A DNA stretch of 64,000 nucleotides, from the NCBI GenBank assembly GCA_043755435.1, contig JAYUSZ010000181.1, positions 1-64,000 on the forward strand, written 5' to 3'. The translations under genes and the position numbers were made by a program. This stretch comes from JANXSF01 sp043755435. GTDB taxonomy: Bacteria; Acidobacteriota; Terriglobia; Bryobacterales; Bryobacteraceae. Below, piece by piece: positions 54,401-62,522 of this stretch (the first letter of the stretch is position 1; each line of letters starts with the position of its first letter). The notes beneath the pieces were generated by a model, which was not told the origin of the DNA, made no database searches, and saw only the letters and a list, made by a program, of their open reading frames with translations.

Positions 54401-55100
54401 CTATACCTGGTCGCACACGCTTATTTATGACACTGGCCAGGGGGCCCAATGGGTGGATACGAAGTTAACCAAAAACACCGTGAACCGTCCACACGCAGTA
54501 AACTTCAACATGGGCTACGAATTGCCGAAGCTTAGCAACATGTGGAAAAACGGCATAGCCAAGTTTATTGGTGACAGTTGGAAGGTGAACGGCAACGGTG
54601 CCATCTTCTCCGGCAGTCCCTATACCATCGGCTGTGGGGCACAGAACGCACCCATTGGTTATTGGACAGGAACACCAACCGGTGGCATTCCTTTCCGCTG
54701 CCAGATGGGAAGCAACGTCTATCTGCCTGAAGGGCAGTTCCCTTCAGCAACGGAAGATCCCCGCTTGCAAGTTCCTTTCAACAGGGCAAACTTCACACTA
54801 CCAGCCATCGATTCGCTGGGCATTGGCAACACGCCTCCAACTCTGCGGTATGGTCCTGGAGCGTTCAACCTCGACATGTCCTTGGCCAAGAACTTCAAGT
54901 TCGGCCGGGAAGATCGTTATGGCATGGAATTCAGAGTGGAGACCTTTAACACTTTGAACCATTTCAATCCTAACAACCCGAACACAGGTCTGAATTACAA
55001 CTTCGCGACTGGCGCACAAACCAACGCAGCCTTTGGAACCATCCAAGGTGCGCAGGTGCAGGCACGCCGGGCGATTATGTCGTTGCGGTTTAGATTCTAA
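51483..55100 (+). CDS. Oar-like TonB-dependent receptor
   Basis: A 1205-residue receptor, paralog of the one at 30830-34435. ATG 51483 has GGGAG at 51473-51477 with a 5-base spacer and starts MNRQSLLATVLSLLAVLP, a clean signal peptide; an ATG at 51462 in the same frame is less likely. Carboxypeptidase-regulatory domain about 25-105 (GQIYGVVADSTGAVVSGATI), plug with RQIEDTPTRGRN, barrel ending IMSLRFRF. Confidence 0.94.
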   Translation: MNRQSLLATVLSLLAVLPLANAQSVTGQIYGVVADSTGAVVSGATIKLTNDNSQAVISYETAANGSFAFIGLFPAVYNLKVSHPGFKSYEQKNIRVNTQERVDLNAIKLEVGDITTSIAVEASAVRVATDSSDRAISIGLRQIEDTPTRGRNPLSLVMTLPGVQTLAGNDFRGWSGGGIPAVNGGRNGQIILNLDGVASQDSGNLNPGYMSPSIDAIGEVKLLVSNYTAEYGGRTGGQLTFTIKGGTPQFHGTAYYYMRHEMFNANEFFNNKNKVQIQKYRYQNPGGTFGGPLLIPGTRFNKDRQKLFFFFSWDQLRNKNTINNTYTMPSALERAGDFSRTVTTAGIQVPIFDPLTQAVFPGNIIPASRISPQGQAMLNLFPLPDPQGLSLDPTGNRGFNFRNILPQSRPNVGKVLRVDYNISSKLQTFVRLLNDYQAVDGYAGTVGPSGGNWGQFPHSYHVQAAGAVGTLIYTISPTMINEFSYGLNRGKQGVNPLDDASGNKSVGGTRTYADNLLPLKDSSGKPLTLPRIFPSSNILNILPQVNFGLPSGFAAQSSGQGISAAPNFGHDSRWPFVGTDLVQSIQNKITWVKGSHNVKAGIYVERMARNVSVYSVYNTGGTYYFGSDRSSSFDTNYPYSNALLGSIFAYGDDNKKQVNHAHYTQVEWFLQDTWRATRRLTLDYGLRMYRVGDLHSSGGTLGLFSKEEYSASKSGQLIFPTLINGQRAAINPATGATFPYVRQGTFDTASYTGLPFSGIKQYDTHFFKVPPIQYGPRAGFAYDVFGNGKTAVRGGAGISVGRNWTVDFIGALGAGTGPLAAPPNFQAPVILYTNFSNLANAQPFFTPQNVVGGGQDEKVQTTYNWSFGIQHDLGKGMIMDVSYVGNALRHGYGQGIDFNAVRPLTTWNPKDGPNPRFRDPTSTGFYSTNLIRSQVGYVGFGAIPIWTYKDTSSYNALQVQLNRRFGNLQWNANYTWSHTLIYDTGQGAQWVDTKLTKNTVNRPHAVNFNMGYELPKLSNMWKNGIAKFIGDSWKVNGNGAIFSGSPYTIGCGAQNAPIGYWTGTPTGGIPFRCQMGSNVYLPEGQFPSATEDPRLQVPFNRANFTLPAIDSLGIGNTPPTLRYGPGAFNLDMSLAKNFKFGREDRYGMEFRVETFNTLNHFNPNNPNTGLNYNFATGAQTNAAFGTIQGAQVQARRAIMSLRFRF

Positions 55101-55117
55101 TTCGGTAGCAGTAAATC

Positions 55118-55156
55118 AAAAGGCGGGCAGAGTTTAAGAACTCTGCCCGCCTTTTT
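55118..55156. terminator. Bidirectional hairpin terminator
   Basis: A perfect 17-bp stem: AAAAGGCGGGCAGAGTT at 55118-55134 pairs with AACTCTGCCCGCCTTTT at 55139-55155, with loop TAAG. It has T runs on both strands and lies between convergent genes (TonB receptor and response regulator), so it can serve both. Confidence 0.93.
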
Positions 55157-55163
55157 ATTCCCC

Positions 55164-55814
55164 TCACCCAATAATCCCTTTCCTCACTGCATACAAAATC
55201 AACTCCGGCACCGAATGCAATCCCAACTTCTGCATCAAATTCGTGCGATGCGTTTCCACTGTATACGCACTCAAATTCAACAACGCCGCTGATTCTTTAT
55301 TCGACTTACCTTCCGCCGCCAATTGCAGCACTTCCCGCTCCCGTGGAGTTAGTAAGTCGTAACTATCCTCTATCCCCCGCTGCCGCAAGTTCTGTACATA
55401 ATCCTCCAGCAACATCTTACTCACCGCCGCACTAAAGTACGACTTCCCGGTAACCACAGTCCGAATCGCCTGAATCAGATCCGCCTCTGCAGAATCCTTC
55501 AGTAAATACCCCTTTGCCCCGGCCTTCAATGCCCGCATCACGTAACTCTCATCGGAGTGCATGCTCAGCACTACCACCGCCACCTTCGGCAGCGCCGTTG
55601 TAATCTGCCGCGTCGCCTCAATGCCATTCAAATTCGGCATCGCCACGTCCATCACAATCGCATCGGGCTGCAACGATTCCGCTAGTTGAATCGCCTTTCT
55701 GCCATCCTCGGCTTCCCCCACAACCTCGAAATCCGCCTGCCGCTCCAGCAGTAACTTCAAACCCAGACGGATCACTGTATGGTCATCCGCCAGTAAGATG
55801 CGAATTTTCGTCAA
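55164..55814 (-). CDS. NarL/FixJ-type response regulator
   Basis: A 216-residue two-component regulator. The receiver has ADDH at 9-12, phospho-acceptor Asp56 in IVMDVAMP and LLKD; the LuxR-type helix-turn-helix is at about 150-212 (LTPREREVLQLAAEGKSNKE, YTVETHRTNLMQKL). The start is TTG at 55814; its last bases overlap the kinase stop (TTGA). Targets unknown; the 14-bp repeats upstream of the kinase are candidates. Confidence 0.93.
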   Translation of the reverse strand: MTKIRILLADDHTVIRLGLKLLLERQADFEVVGEAEDGRKAIQLAESLQPDAIVMDVAMPNLNGIEATRQITTALPKVAVVVLSMHSDESYVMRALKAGAKGYLLKDSAEADLIQAIRTVVTGKSYFSAAVSKMLLEDYVQNLRQRGIEDSYDLLTPREREVLQLAAEGKSNKESAALLNLSAYTVETHRTNLMQKLGLHSVPELILYAVRKGIIG

Positions 55815-57169
55815 AGTGGCAGCTCCACAGCAATATCAGTGCCCTGACCTACAATCGAATCCACCCGCAGAATCCCTTTCAAGTGCCGCACTCGCTCCTC
55901 CATCCCAATCAGACCCAGCCCCCGAGTCTTGCTGGTATCGAACCCTTTCCCATTGTCTTCAATCTTCACCCGGAGCCGTTCAGGCTGCTCCTCCACATGG
56001 ATCTTCACGTTCGTAGCGGCCGAATGCTTCGCCGCATTATTCAGTGCTTCCTGCACCAACCTATAGATACAAGTCTTATGTTCATCCGGCAAAGTATCCG
56101 GTAAGTCTTCAGCCTCAACAGTTACGTTCATCCCCGTCCGCCTACTCATTTCCCGAGCCTGCCAATGCAACGCCGGCACTAAACCAAAGTCATCCAGCAT
56201 GGAAGGGCGCAATAGTAACGACATGTTACGGACTGCATTCACACTGCTCTCTCCCAACTTACGCGCCGATTGCAGCCGCACCGCCAAAACCTGCTGATCC
56301 GCAGGAACCTCAGCCGCTACGTTCCCCAATTCCACTAACAGCGCCGAGAGTGTTTGCCCCACTTCATCGTGCAATTCGCGCGAAATGTTCCGCCGCTCTT
56401 CCTCCTGCGCATCTACTAACCGCCTGGACAACGCTTCCAAATTCTCCTGCCCTGCCTGAATTTCCTGATACCTTCGCCCAAGATCTTGCTCCAGGCTAAG
56501 AATGTTGCGACTCGTCCAGGTGCCCAGGAATAGCGCCAAGCAAAGCGTTGCCCCAAGGATCCAGAACATGCGCCGCGTGAACGCTTCAAACAGCCGTTCC
56601 GATTGCACTCGGCCTGCCTCCAACTGCTGGCCATTCAACACACCAACAGATTCAGCCACACTCAACAATCGCGCTCGCTGCGGAAGCAATCGTCTCGCCA
56701 AAAATTCATAACCGTATTGACGTCTTTCCAGCGGTGTCCAATCAAACACCGGCAATAGCCCATTCCAATATTCCGAAATGCTCACCTGCAGTGCCCGCTC
56801 CGCTTCAGGCACAGCTCCATGAAGATATTGCAGGGCCACATCAATTTCAGCCTTGGTTTTTAGGAGATTTTGTAAGTGGTCAGCAGCATTCTGCGGATCA
56901 GGATCCACCAGATAATCCCGTGCATATACCGCCGAAAGAACAATCGACCAGCGAATCCGTTCCAACGCTATGTTGCGTTGCAGGAATCCGCCGTAAATGC
57001 TGACGTCATTTTCCTGCACCTGCCGGATGGCGGCAATTGCATAGATGCCAGCAAGCGCCATCAATAGTGCCATGCCGCCAAAGCCCGCCACCAGCAGCCA
57101 GCGTGACCCACCGGGCCGGTACGTGCTCGAATCCAATTTTGCCACCCAGTGCCAGTGTACCGGATCCAC
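55811..57169 (-). CDS. NarX/DegS-type sensor histidine kinase
   Basis: A 452-residue membrane kinase. TM1 at about 24-48, an extracytoplasmic sensor domain about 50-200, TM2 at about 201-217, and a HisKA_3 dimer domain with phospho-acceptor His267 in NISRELHDEVGQT. The ATPase follows with QEALNNAAKHS, DNGKGFD and GLGLIGMEERV. The GTG start is uncertain, but any start gives the same TM1. It overlaps the response regulator by 4 bases. Confidence 0.92.
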   Translation of the reverse strand: MDPVHWHWVAKLDSSTYRPGGSRWLLVAGFGGMALLMALAGIYAIAAIRQVQENDVSIYGGFLQRNIALERIRWSIVLSAVYARDYLVDPDPQNAADHLQNLLKTKAEIDVALQYLHGAVPEAERALQVSISEYWNGLLPVFDWTPLERRQYGYEFLARRLLPQRARLLSVAESVGVLNGQQLEAGRVQSERLFEAFTRRMFWILGATLCLALFLGTWTSRNILSLEQDLGRRYQEIQAGQENLEALSRRLVDAQEEERRNISRELHDEVGQTLSALLVELGNVAAEVPADQQVLAVRLQSARKLGESSVNAVRNMSLLLRPSMLDDFGLVPALHWQAREMSRRTGMNVTVEAEDLPDTLPDEHKTCIYRLVQEALNNAAKHSAATNVKIHVEEQPERLRVKIEDNGKGFDTSKTRGLGLIGMEERVRHLKGILRVDSIVGQGTDIAVELPL

Positions 57170-57279
57170 CAGCGATTACCCATACCGGCGAGACTGTAGA
57201 TGGGCGACTTTCCCGTCGGCGATCCAAACTCACATTCGCACTCCTACGCCGCAGAACAATGACCCTGGTTCTCACTGGA

Positions 57280-57321
57280 GATAGATCCGGGAAGATAGAT
57301 CCGGGAGGATAGATCCGGGAC
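57280..57321. repeat. Three direct 14-bp repeats upstream of the kinase gene
   Basis: GATAGATCCGGGA plus one variable base, three times without gap, 110-150 bases upstream of the kinase start. Exact repetition suggests regulatory binding sites or slippage. The rest of 57170-57637 holds no gene. Confidence 0.8.
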
Positions 57322-57519
57322 GGTGGTAACTACCCTGACCCCGCATCTTCCAAGGCAATTACACCCGCCAGTCCTAAGTTTCCTTCAACTTGCACCAAAC
57401 CTCTCGTCCAATGCTTTGCTACAATCCTGTAACAGATTCCAAACAAAGGAATTTCGCCTTATCCCCGCAACATGTTGTATCTATTTCAAAAAGACCACTA
57501 GAAGATGTGGTTCACGTGC

Positions 57520-57548
57520 TTGCTTTTTGCCTTAGGCCGGTTTACTAT
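57520..57548 (+). promoter_or_regulatory. Possible smc promoter
   Basis: TTGCTT at 57520-57525, a 17-base spacer and TACTAT at 57543-57548, about 90 bases before the smc start. Weak match. Confidence 0.3.
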
Positions 57549-57637
57549 TACCTCATCCCCCGAGCGGCTGAAACTCTCTCGTCTTAAGAGAATTCAGACC
57601 GGAATCACAAATTTAAAACAAGAAGAGGGCTTAAGCC

Positions 57638-60600
57638 TTGCTCAAACTGAAAAAGATAGAAATCCAGGGTTTCAAATCGTTTGCAGACCGCACTGAAATG
57701 CGCTTCCATGGTTCTGGAGTTGCCGCAGTAGTTGGCCCCAACGGCTGCGGAAAGTCGAACCTTAGCGATGCCATCAGCTGGGCACTTGGCGAGCAATCCG
57801 CCAAAAGCCTGCGTGGTGCGCGCATGGAAGACGTGATTTTCGCGGGAACGCGGGATCGCAAACCTATGGGGATGGCTTCAGTCACATTGACTTTAACCGA
57901 CCCCCGCATTGAACCTGCACCTCAACAAATTGAAGTGCTGGAACTTGCACCCGGGGCAGACGTTGTGGCCGCAGCTCCCACCGGCAACATCCCATCGGAT
58001 AAATCGGACAAGAAACGCGATGTGGTCATCACGCGCCGCTTGTTCCGCTCTGGCGAAAGCGAATACCTTGTGGACGGCAAAACTGCGCGTCTACGAGACA
58101 TTCAAGACATCTTTATGGGTTCTGGCCTTGGACCGGAATCTTACGCAATTATTGAGCAGGGCCGCATTGGCCAGATTCTTAGCAGCCGTCCGCACGATCG
58201 CCGCGCAGTGATTGAAGAAGCAGCCGGTGTCACTCGCTTCAAAACCAAGCGCCGTTTGGCTGAGGCGAAGTTGGAAGGGGCCAAGGCGAATCTGTCGCGT
58301 GTGTTCGACATTCTGGAAGAAGTGGGCCGGCAGGTGAATTCGTTGAAGCGCCAAGCAGCCAAAGCCAAGCGTTGGGAAGAACTGAAGACCGAAATGGTTG
58401 CCCACCTCCGCCGTTTGTTGGCCGGCAAGTTCAAAACATTGGATCGCGAAGCCACCAAAGCATCATCCAGCCTGCAAACCGCCACCGCAGCACTTACGGA
58501 ACTGGTTTCTGATGTCCAGGTGAAAGAGAAGGAACAGGGAACCCTTCAAGAAGAGTTCTACAAACTGGAACAGCAGCTTACTGAAAAGCGCAAACTGCTT
58601 TCTGAATATCGCGTCGAGACGGAACGCACCAGTGGCCGTATTCAAACCCAAGCCCAGCAGATTGGCTCTATTGAGCAGCGCCTTGGGCAGGGTGAAGCGG
58701 AATCGCAATCGGTGGAAATGCGCTTGGCCCGCTTGGCGGAAGAAGCGTTACAGAATGAACAGAGCTTGCAGCAGCTGGAAACGGAAACCGAATCGGCACG
58801 CCAGCGGCTGGGACTGAAAAACGAAGAGCGTGCCCGGTTGGAACAGGATTTGCGCGGCAGAGAAGGTGCCATTGAAACGGCTCGCCGCGAAGTGCTTCGA
58901 TTGCTGGGTGAATCCTCAACCTTGCGCAATCAACTGGCGCAAGTGGATGAGTATCTTGCTTCTACAGAGCGTGATCGTACTCGGGCTCAAAAGGAAGAGG
59001 AACTTTGCAGCGGCGAATTACAGCGCATTGACGGCGCACGCAAGGAAATGAACGACCGCGTTGCGTCCCGTCAGATGGAGCTGGAATCCTTGTTGGACCG
59101 GCGTAAGGGTGTGGAATCCACACTGGGCGAACGCAAGCAGATGATGATGGAATCGCGCCGCCAGTTGGATCAATTCCGCAACGAAGTTTCCCGCTTGAAA
59201 GCGCGCAAGGATTCGCTGGCAGAGATTCTTTCACATCGAGCCTACACTACCGAATCAGTGAAGCGCTTATTCACGGCAGTAGAGCGCGGGCAGGCGCAAG
59301 AGCTGAAGCCCGCCGGTGTGCTGGCCGATTTCGTGGAAGTGGATCCTCAGTACGAAAAAGCCGCCGAAGAATTTCTGCATGAAGAACTGGAATACGTTGT
59401 AGTTCATCATTGGAACGAAGCCGAAAAAGGGATTGACCTGATGCGTGGCGACCTCGATGGCCGCGCAACATTCCTGGTCCATCCTGAACCGGGCAGCGGG
59501 TTTGCATCAGCACCTGCGCGGGAACCGGCCATTGGTCCGGAAACGGGTTTGCAGTGCCGGTTAAGCGAAGTGTTGAAGATGACCAACGGGTTGACCAAGG
59601 CTCCGGCTGAACTGTTGCCCCGCCTTTCGCGCTGCTATTTGGCCACTGACCGCGCTTCAGCACAGCGGCTTGCTCTTCAATATCCTGACTTGTATTTCCT
59701 GCTACCTGATGGCATCTGCTATCACGGTCATGCTGTTAGCGGTGGACGCAAAACCGGCAGCGGACCTTTGGGCCTGAAGCGTGAACTTCGCGAAGTGTCG
59801 GGATTGTGGGCCAGCCGCAACCGGCAAATGGAAGGCACAGCGACGCAGATTGAGGAACTGGAAGTTGAGATCCACCGCCTGAGTGAGGATCTGGAAGCAC
59901 TTCGTCAAACCCAGCAGAAGGAAGAAAAGGAGGCGCTGGCACTGGATCATGAGACTCGTAAGTTAAGCGAGGAGCTGGCACGCACCAATCAACGGCTTTC
60001 GGTGGCTCGCCTTGAGTTGGAACGCTTGGCCCGGGAATCGGAACGCGCCTTGGCGCAGCGGGAATCAAACCACGCAGCGATTACTCAGCGGGAACAAGGC
60101 CGGCAAGCGCAGGAACTGGCATTGGAAGCGGCGCGCGCGCTACTTTCCGAATTGCAAAGTGGCGTCTCTCGTGTTGTAGAAGAGCATTCGGTGCTGCGTG
60201 TGGAATTGGCTTCGCTGGACGAACGCCGTCGTTCCGAAACACAAGTGCGCGACCGCGTGGATGGGCAACAGCGCGATGCGAATCGCCGCAAGCAAGAGCT
60301 CAGCCAGGAAATGGAACGCCTGGGCGTAAATCGTGCACGCCTGTTGGCCGACAACATTGAATTGGATGCACTGGCGCAGCGGCTGGCAGAGCAAGTTACC
60401 CAAACGCAAACCGAAGTGACCACCCTAGCAGCTGAAGACGAAAAGATGCGTGCTGGTCTGGCCGCATTGGATGAAGCGTTGAAGCAGCGGCGGTCTGGTT
60501 TGGAACAGGCGCATGAGAATAAGTCGCGCATTGAACTCGAACTGGTGCGGTTGCAATCGGACCTGAAGCATTTGGAAGAAACGGGCCGCAAGGAACTGAA

Positions 60601-61351
60601 CTGTTCGCCTCAGGAACTAATGGAAGCGGAGCCAAACGAGTTGGACGAAGACGCGCTGACCGCAGCCGAGACGCAATATATGGAAGTGCGTGGGCGCATT
60701 GAAGCCTTGGGTGCCGTGAATCCACAGGCGTTGGAAGAGTACAACGAAGCACAGCAGCGTTACGACTTCCTGAACACGCAGCGGCAGGATTTGCTGGATT
60801 CCATTCGCGACACGGAAAAGGCAATTCAGGAAATCGATGTGGAATCGCGGAAACGATTCCAGGAAGCCTTTGAGCACATCAACATCAACTTCCGCGAAAT
60901 GTTCAAGACGTTGTTTGGTGGTGGCACTGGTGAAATGCGGCTGACCGACGAATCAAACGTTGGGGAAAGCGGCATTGAAATGGTGGCCTCGCCTCCCGGA
61001 AAGCGGCTGCAAAATGTGTTGTTGCTATCGGGCGGTGAGAAATCGCTGACAGCAATGGCGCTGTTAATGGCCATCTTCAAGTACCAGCCCAGCCCGTTCT
61101 GCATTCTGGACGAAGTGGATGCGCCGCTTGATGAAGCCAACACGGCCCGCCTTGCCAAGCTGTTAAAAGAGATGGCTGGCGATACGCAGTTCATTGTAAT
61201 CACACACGCCAAGCGCACCATGGAAGCGGCGCAGACGATGTATGGCGTGACCATGGAAGAGCCTGGGGTCTCGAAACTGGTGTCCGTTAAGTTCAATCCA
61301 GCGCCAATTCCAGTGGCAGAGCCGAAGGCGACGATGGCCCACGCGAATTAG
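57638..61351 (+). CDS. smc: Chromosome segregation protein SMC
   Basis: A 1237-residue SMC ATPase. Walker A GPNGCGKS at 33-40, long coiled coils (about 170-520 and 680-1040) around a hinge near 530-640, and the C-terminal head with LLSGGEKSLTAMALL and ILDEVDAPLDEAN. It organises and segregates the chromosome with ScpAB. The start is TTG with GAGGG at 57625-57629, 8 bases before; the next ATG is far inside the head domain. A good terminator follows. Confidence 0.95.
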   Translation: MLKLKKIEIQGFKSFADRTEMRFHGSGVAAVVGPNGCGKSNLSDAISWALGEQSAKSLRGARMEDVIFAGTRDRKPMGMASVTLTLTDPRIEPAPQQIEVLELAPGADVVAAAPTGNIPSDKSDKKRDVVITRRLFRSGESEYLVDGKTARLRDIQDIFMGSGLGPESYAIIEQGRIGQILSSRPHDRRAVIEEAAGVTRFKTKRRLAEAKLEGAKANLSRVFDILEEVGRQVNSLKRQAAKAKRWEELKTEMVAHLRRLLAGKFKTLDREATKASSSLQTATAALTELVSDVQVKEKEQGTLQEEFYKLEQQLTEKRKLLSEYRVETERTSGRIQTQAQQIGSIEQRLGQGEAESQSVEMRLARLAEEALQNEQSLQQLETETESARQRLGLKNEERARLEQDLRGREGAIETARREVLRLLGESSTLRNQLAQVDEYLASTERDRTRAQKEEELCSGELQRIDGARKEMNDRVASRQMELESLLDRRKGVESTLGERKQMMMESRRQLDQFRNEVSRLKARKDSLAEILSHRAYTTESVKRLFTAVERGQAQELKPAGVLADFVEVDPQYEKAAEEFLHEELEYVVVHHWNEAEKGIDLMRGDLDGRATFLVHPEPGSGFASAPAREPAIGPETGLQCRLSEVLKMTNGLTKAPAELLPRLSRCYLATDRASAQRLALQYPDLYFLLPDGICYHGHAVSGGRKTGSGPLGLKRELREVSGLWASRNRQMEGTATQIEELEVEIHRLSEDLEALRQTQQKEEKEALALDHETRKLSEELARTNQRLSVARLELERLARESERALAQRESNHAAITQREQGRQAQELALEAARALLSELQSGVSRVVEEHSVLRVELASLDERRRSETQVRDRVDGQQRDANRRKQELSQEMERLGVNRARLLADNIELDALAQRLAEQVTQTQTEVTTLAAEDEKMRAGLAALDEALKQRRSGLEQAHENKSRIELELVRLQSDLKHLEETGRKELNCSPQELMEAEPNELDEDALTAAETQYMEVRGRIEALGAVNPQALEEYNEAQQRYDFLNTQRQDLLDSIRDTEKAIQEIDVESRKRFQEAFEHININFREMFKTLFGGGTGEMRLTDESNVGESGIEMVASPPGKRLQNVLLLSGGEKSLTAMALLMAIFKYQPSPFCILDEVDAPLDEANTARLAKLLKEMAGDTQFIVITHAKRTMEAAQTMYGVTMEEPGVSKLVSVKFNPAPIPVAEPKATMAHAN

Positions 61352-61409
61352 ATTTTAGTCGACTTTTGAGTTTGCGGAGGGATCGAGACGGGTCCACTTC
61401 GCGCGAACC

Positions 61410-61449
61410 CCTCACGGTCCTCCCCTCCAGAGCACCGTGAGGTTTTTTT
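61410..61449 (+). terminator. Rho-independent terminator of smc
   Basis: CCTCACGGT at 61410-61418 pairs with ACCGTGAGG at 61434-61442, followed by seven T. The loop is 15 bases. Confidence 0.9.
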
Positions 61450-61455
61450 ATATAA

Positions 61456-61942
61456 CCAGACGGAAAGTACTTAGTCGCGAATCGAGGACAATTCTACAGC
61501 GTGGATGGAAAACATCCGGTTCCCGCGCCGCTGGAACCTTCAGCCGGATTCCGGTTTTCTCCTGACGGGAAATGGCTGGCATTGCACGTCCAAGGGAATG
61601 ACGGTTACGTGGTCTTTGTACAAAGCTTCCCCGATGCCGCCAATCGGTTGCAGGTTTCAACCGCTGGAGGAAGTTATCCATCGTGGGCGCGGCGATGGGA
61701 AAGAGATTTACTACCGGTCAACCAATGGAATGCTGACGGCCTTGACTGTAACTCCTCGTGACAACACGCTTTTGTTCGGCCCACCTGAGCCTCTTTTCCT
61801 TGTCAGAGGGGAATTGACAACCGCTCCCTTTACCGCCGCACCGGATGGCCAGAAGTTTCTGGTGCGAGTTCCATTGTTGAATGGAAGAGGCTCAGACGAA
61901 ATTACCGTGCTAACCGATTGGCGCGCGGGATTGAAGCAATGA
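61456..61942 (+). pseudogene. Broken TolB/WD40-type protein, C-terminal piece
   Basis: An open frame from 61456 encodes PDGKYLVANRGQFYSVDGKH and then FRFSPDGKWLALHVQG, TolB-like propeller repeats. Near 61690 the sense passes to another frame that continues GDGKEIYYRSTNGML and ends ITVLTDWRAGLKQ, the usual end of acidobacterial Ser/Thr-kinase or TolB propeller proteins. There is no N-terminal part and no start. So the gene is a truncated, frameshifted remnant. Confidence 0.8.
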
Positions 61943-61955
61943 ATCCTGCGCTAGC

Positions 61956-61984
61956 TTGACAAACCCAAAGACGCAACCTATAAA
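61956..61984 (+). promoter_or_regulatory. Strong sigma70-type promoter
   Basis: TTGACA at 61956-61961, a 17-base spacer and TATAAA at 61979-61984, the best consensus match in the window. Downstream there is only a 20-codon ORF with a good ribosome site. Confidence 0.65.
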
Positions 61985-62017
61985 CTAGTGGGCTCTGCGC
62001 CAGAGGAGCTGATTTTT

Positions 62018-62080
62018 GTGATTGAGCTTACGGGTGACTTTAAGAAGTTTTGTGGGAACGTGGCCAGTTGTTTGGTATGA
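62018..62080 (+). CDS. Possible 20-residue small protein or leader peptide
   Basis: GTG start with AGAGGAG at 62002-62008, 9 bases before; the product is MIELTGDFKKFCGNVASCLV. It is directly downstream of a strong promoter and nothing longer follows in any frame, so it could be a small protein, a leader, or the beginning of a gene whose rest was lost. I see nothing else in 61943-62522. Confidence 0.35.
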   Translation: MIELTGDFKKFCGNVASCLV

Positions 62081-62522
62081 GTCGCTCCGATTGCTATTTT
62101 CATGTCTGTAATTTAACAGTTGGGTTGGCGGGGGAAGGTTTGGAAATAGGACAATGTGTTTTGAATGAAAGAGTTATAGGATCTTTTTGTGGTGTGAATC
62201 GAGTTTTTGGGGTCTTGGACTACATGCCGGTTTATCCCGGCGCGTGGACGTGATTCCCAGGCCTGAAGCGCCAGAACGCAGAAAGAATTTATCAACCAAC
62301 CCAAAAACGGCTGTTAGAAGCCATAATCGTGAAATCCAGCTTCTATTGGCGACTGCACTCCTTTACGGTCGCGCCTTTGTAGATTCATGCACTTACAGAG
62401 GCGGCCGTAAGGAAGTGACATACCAGCAGTAGTAGTGGGCATTCACCATGCAGGTGAAGACGCGTTGAAGTCTGTGAGGGTGGGTTATGCTGACAAATAA
62501 TTGAGTCCGCTTTCAGCAGTGC

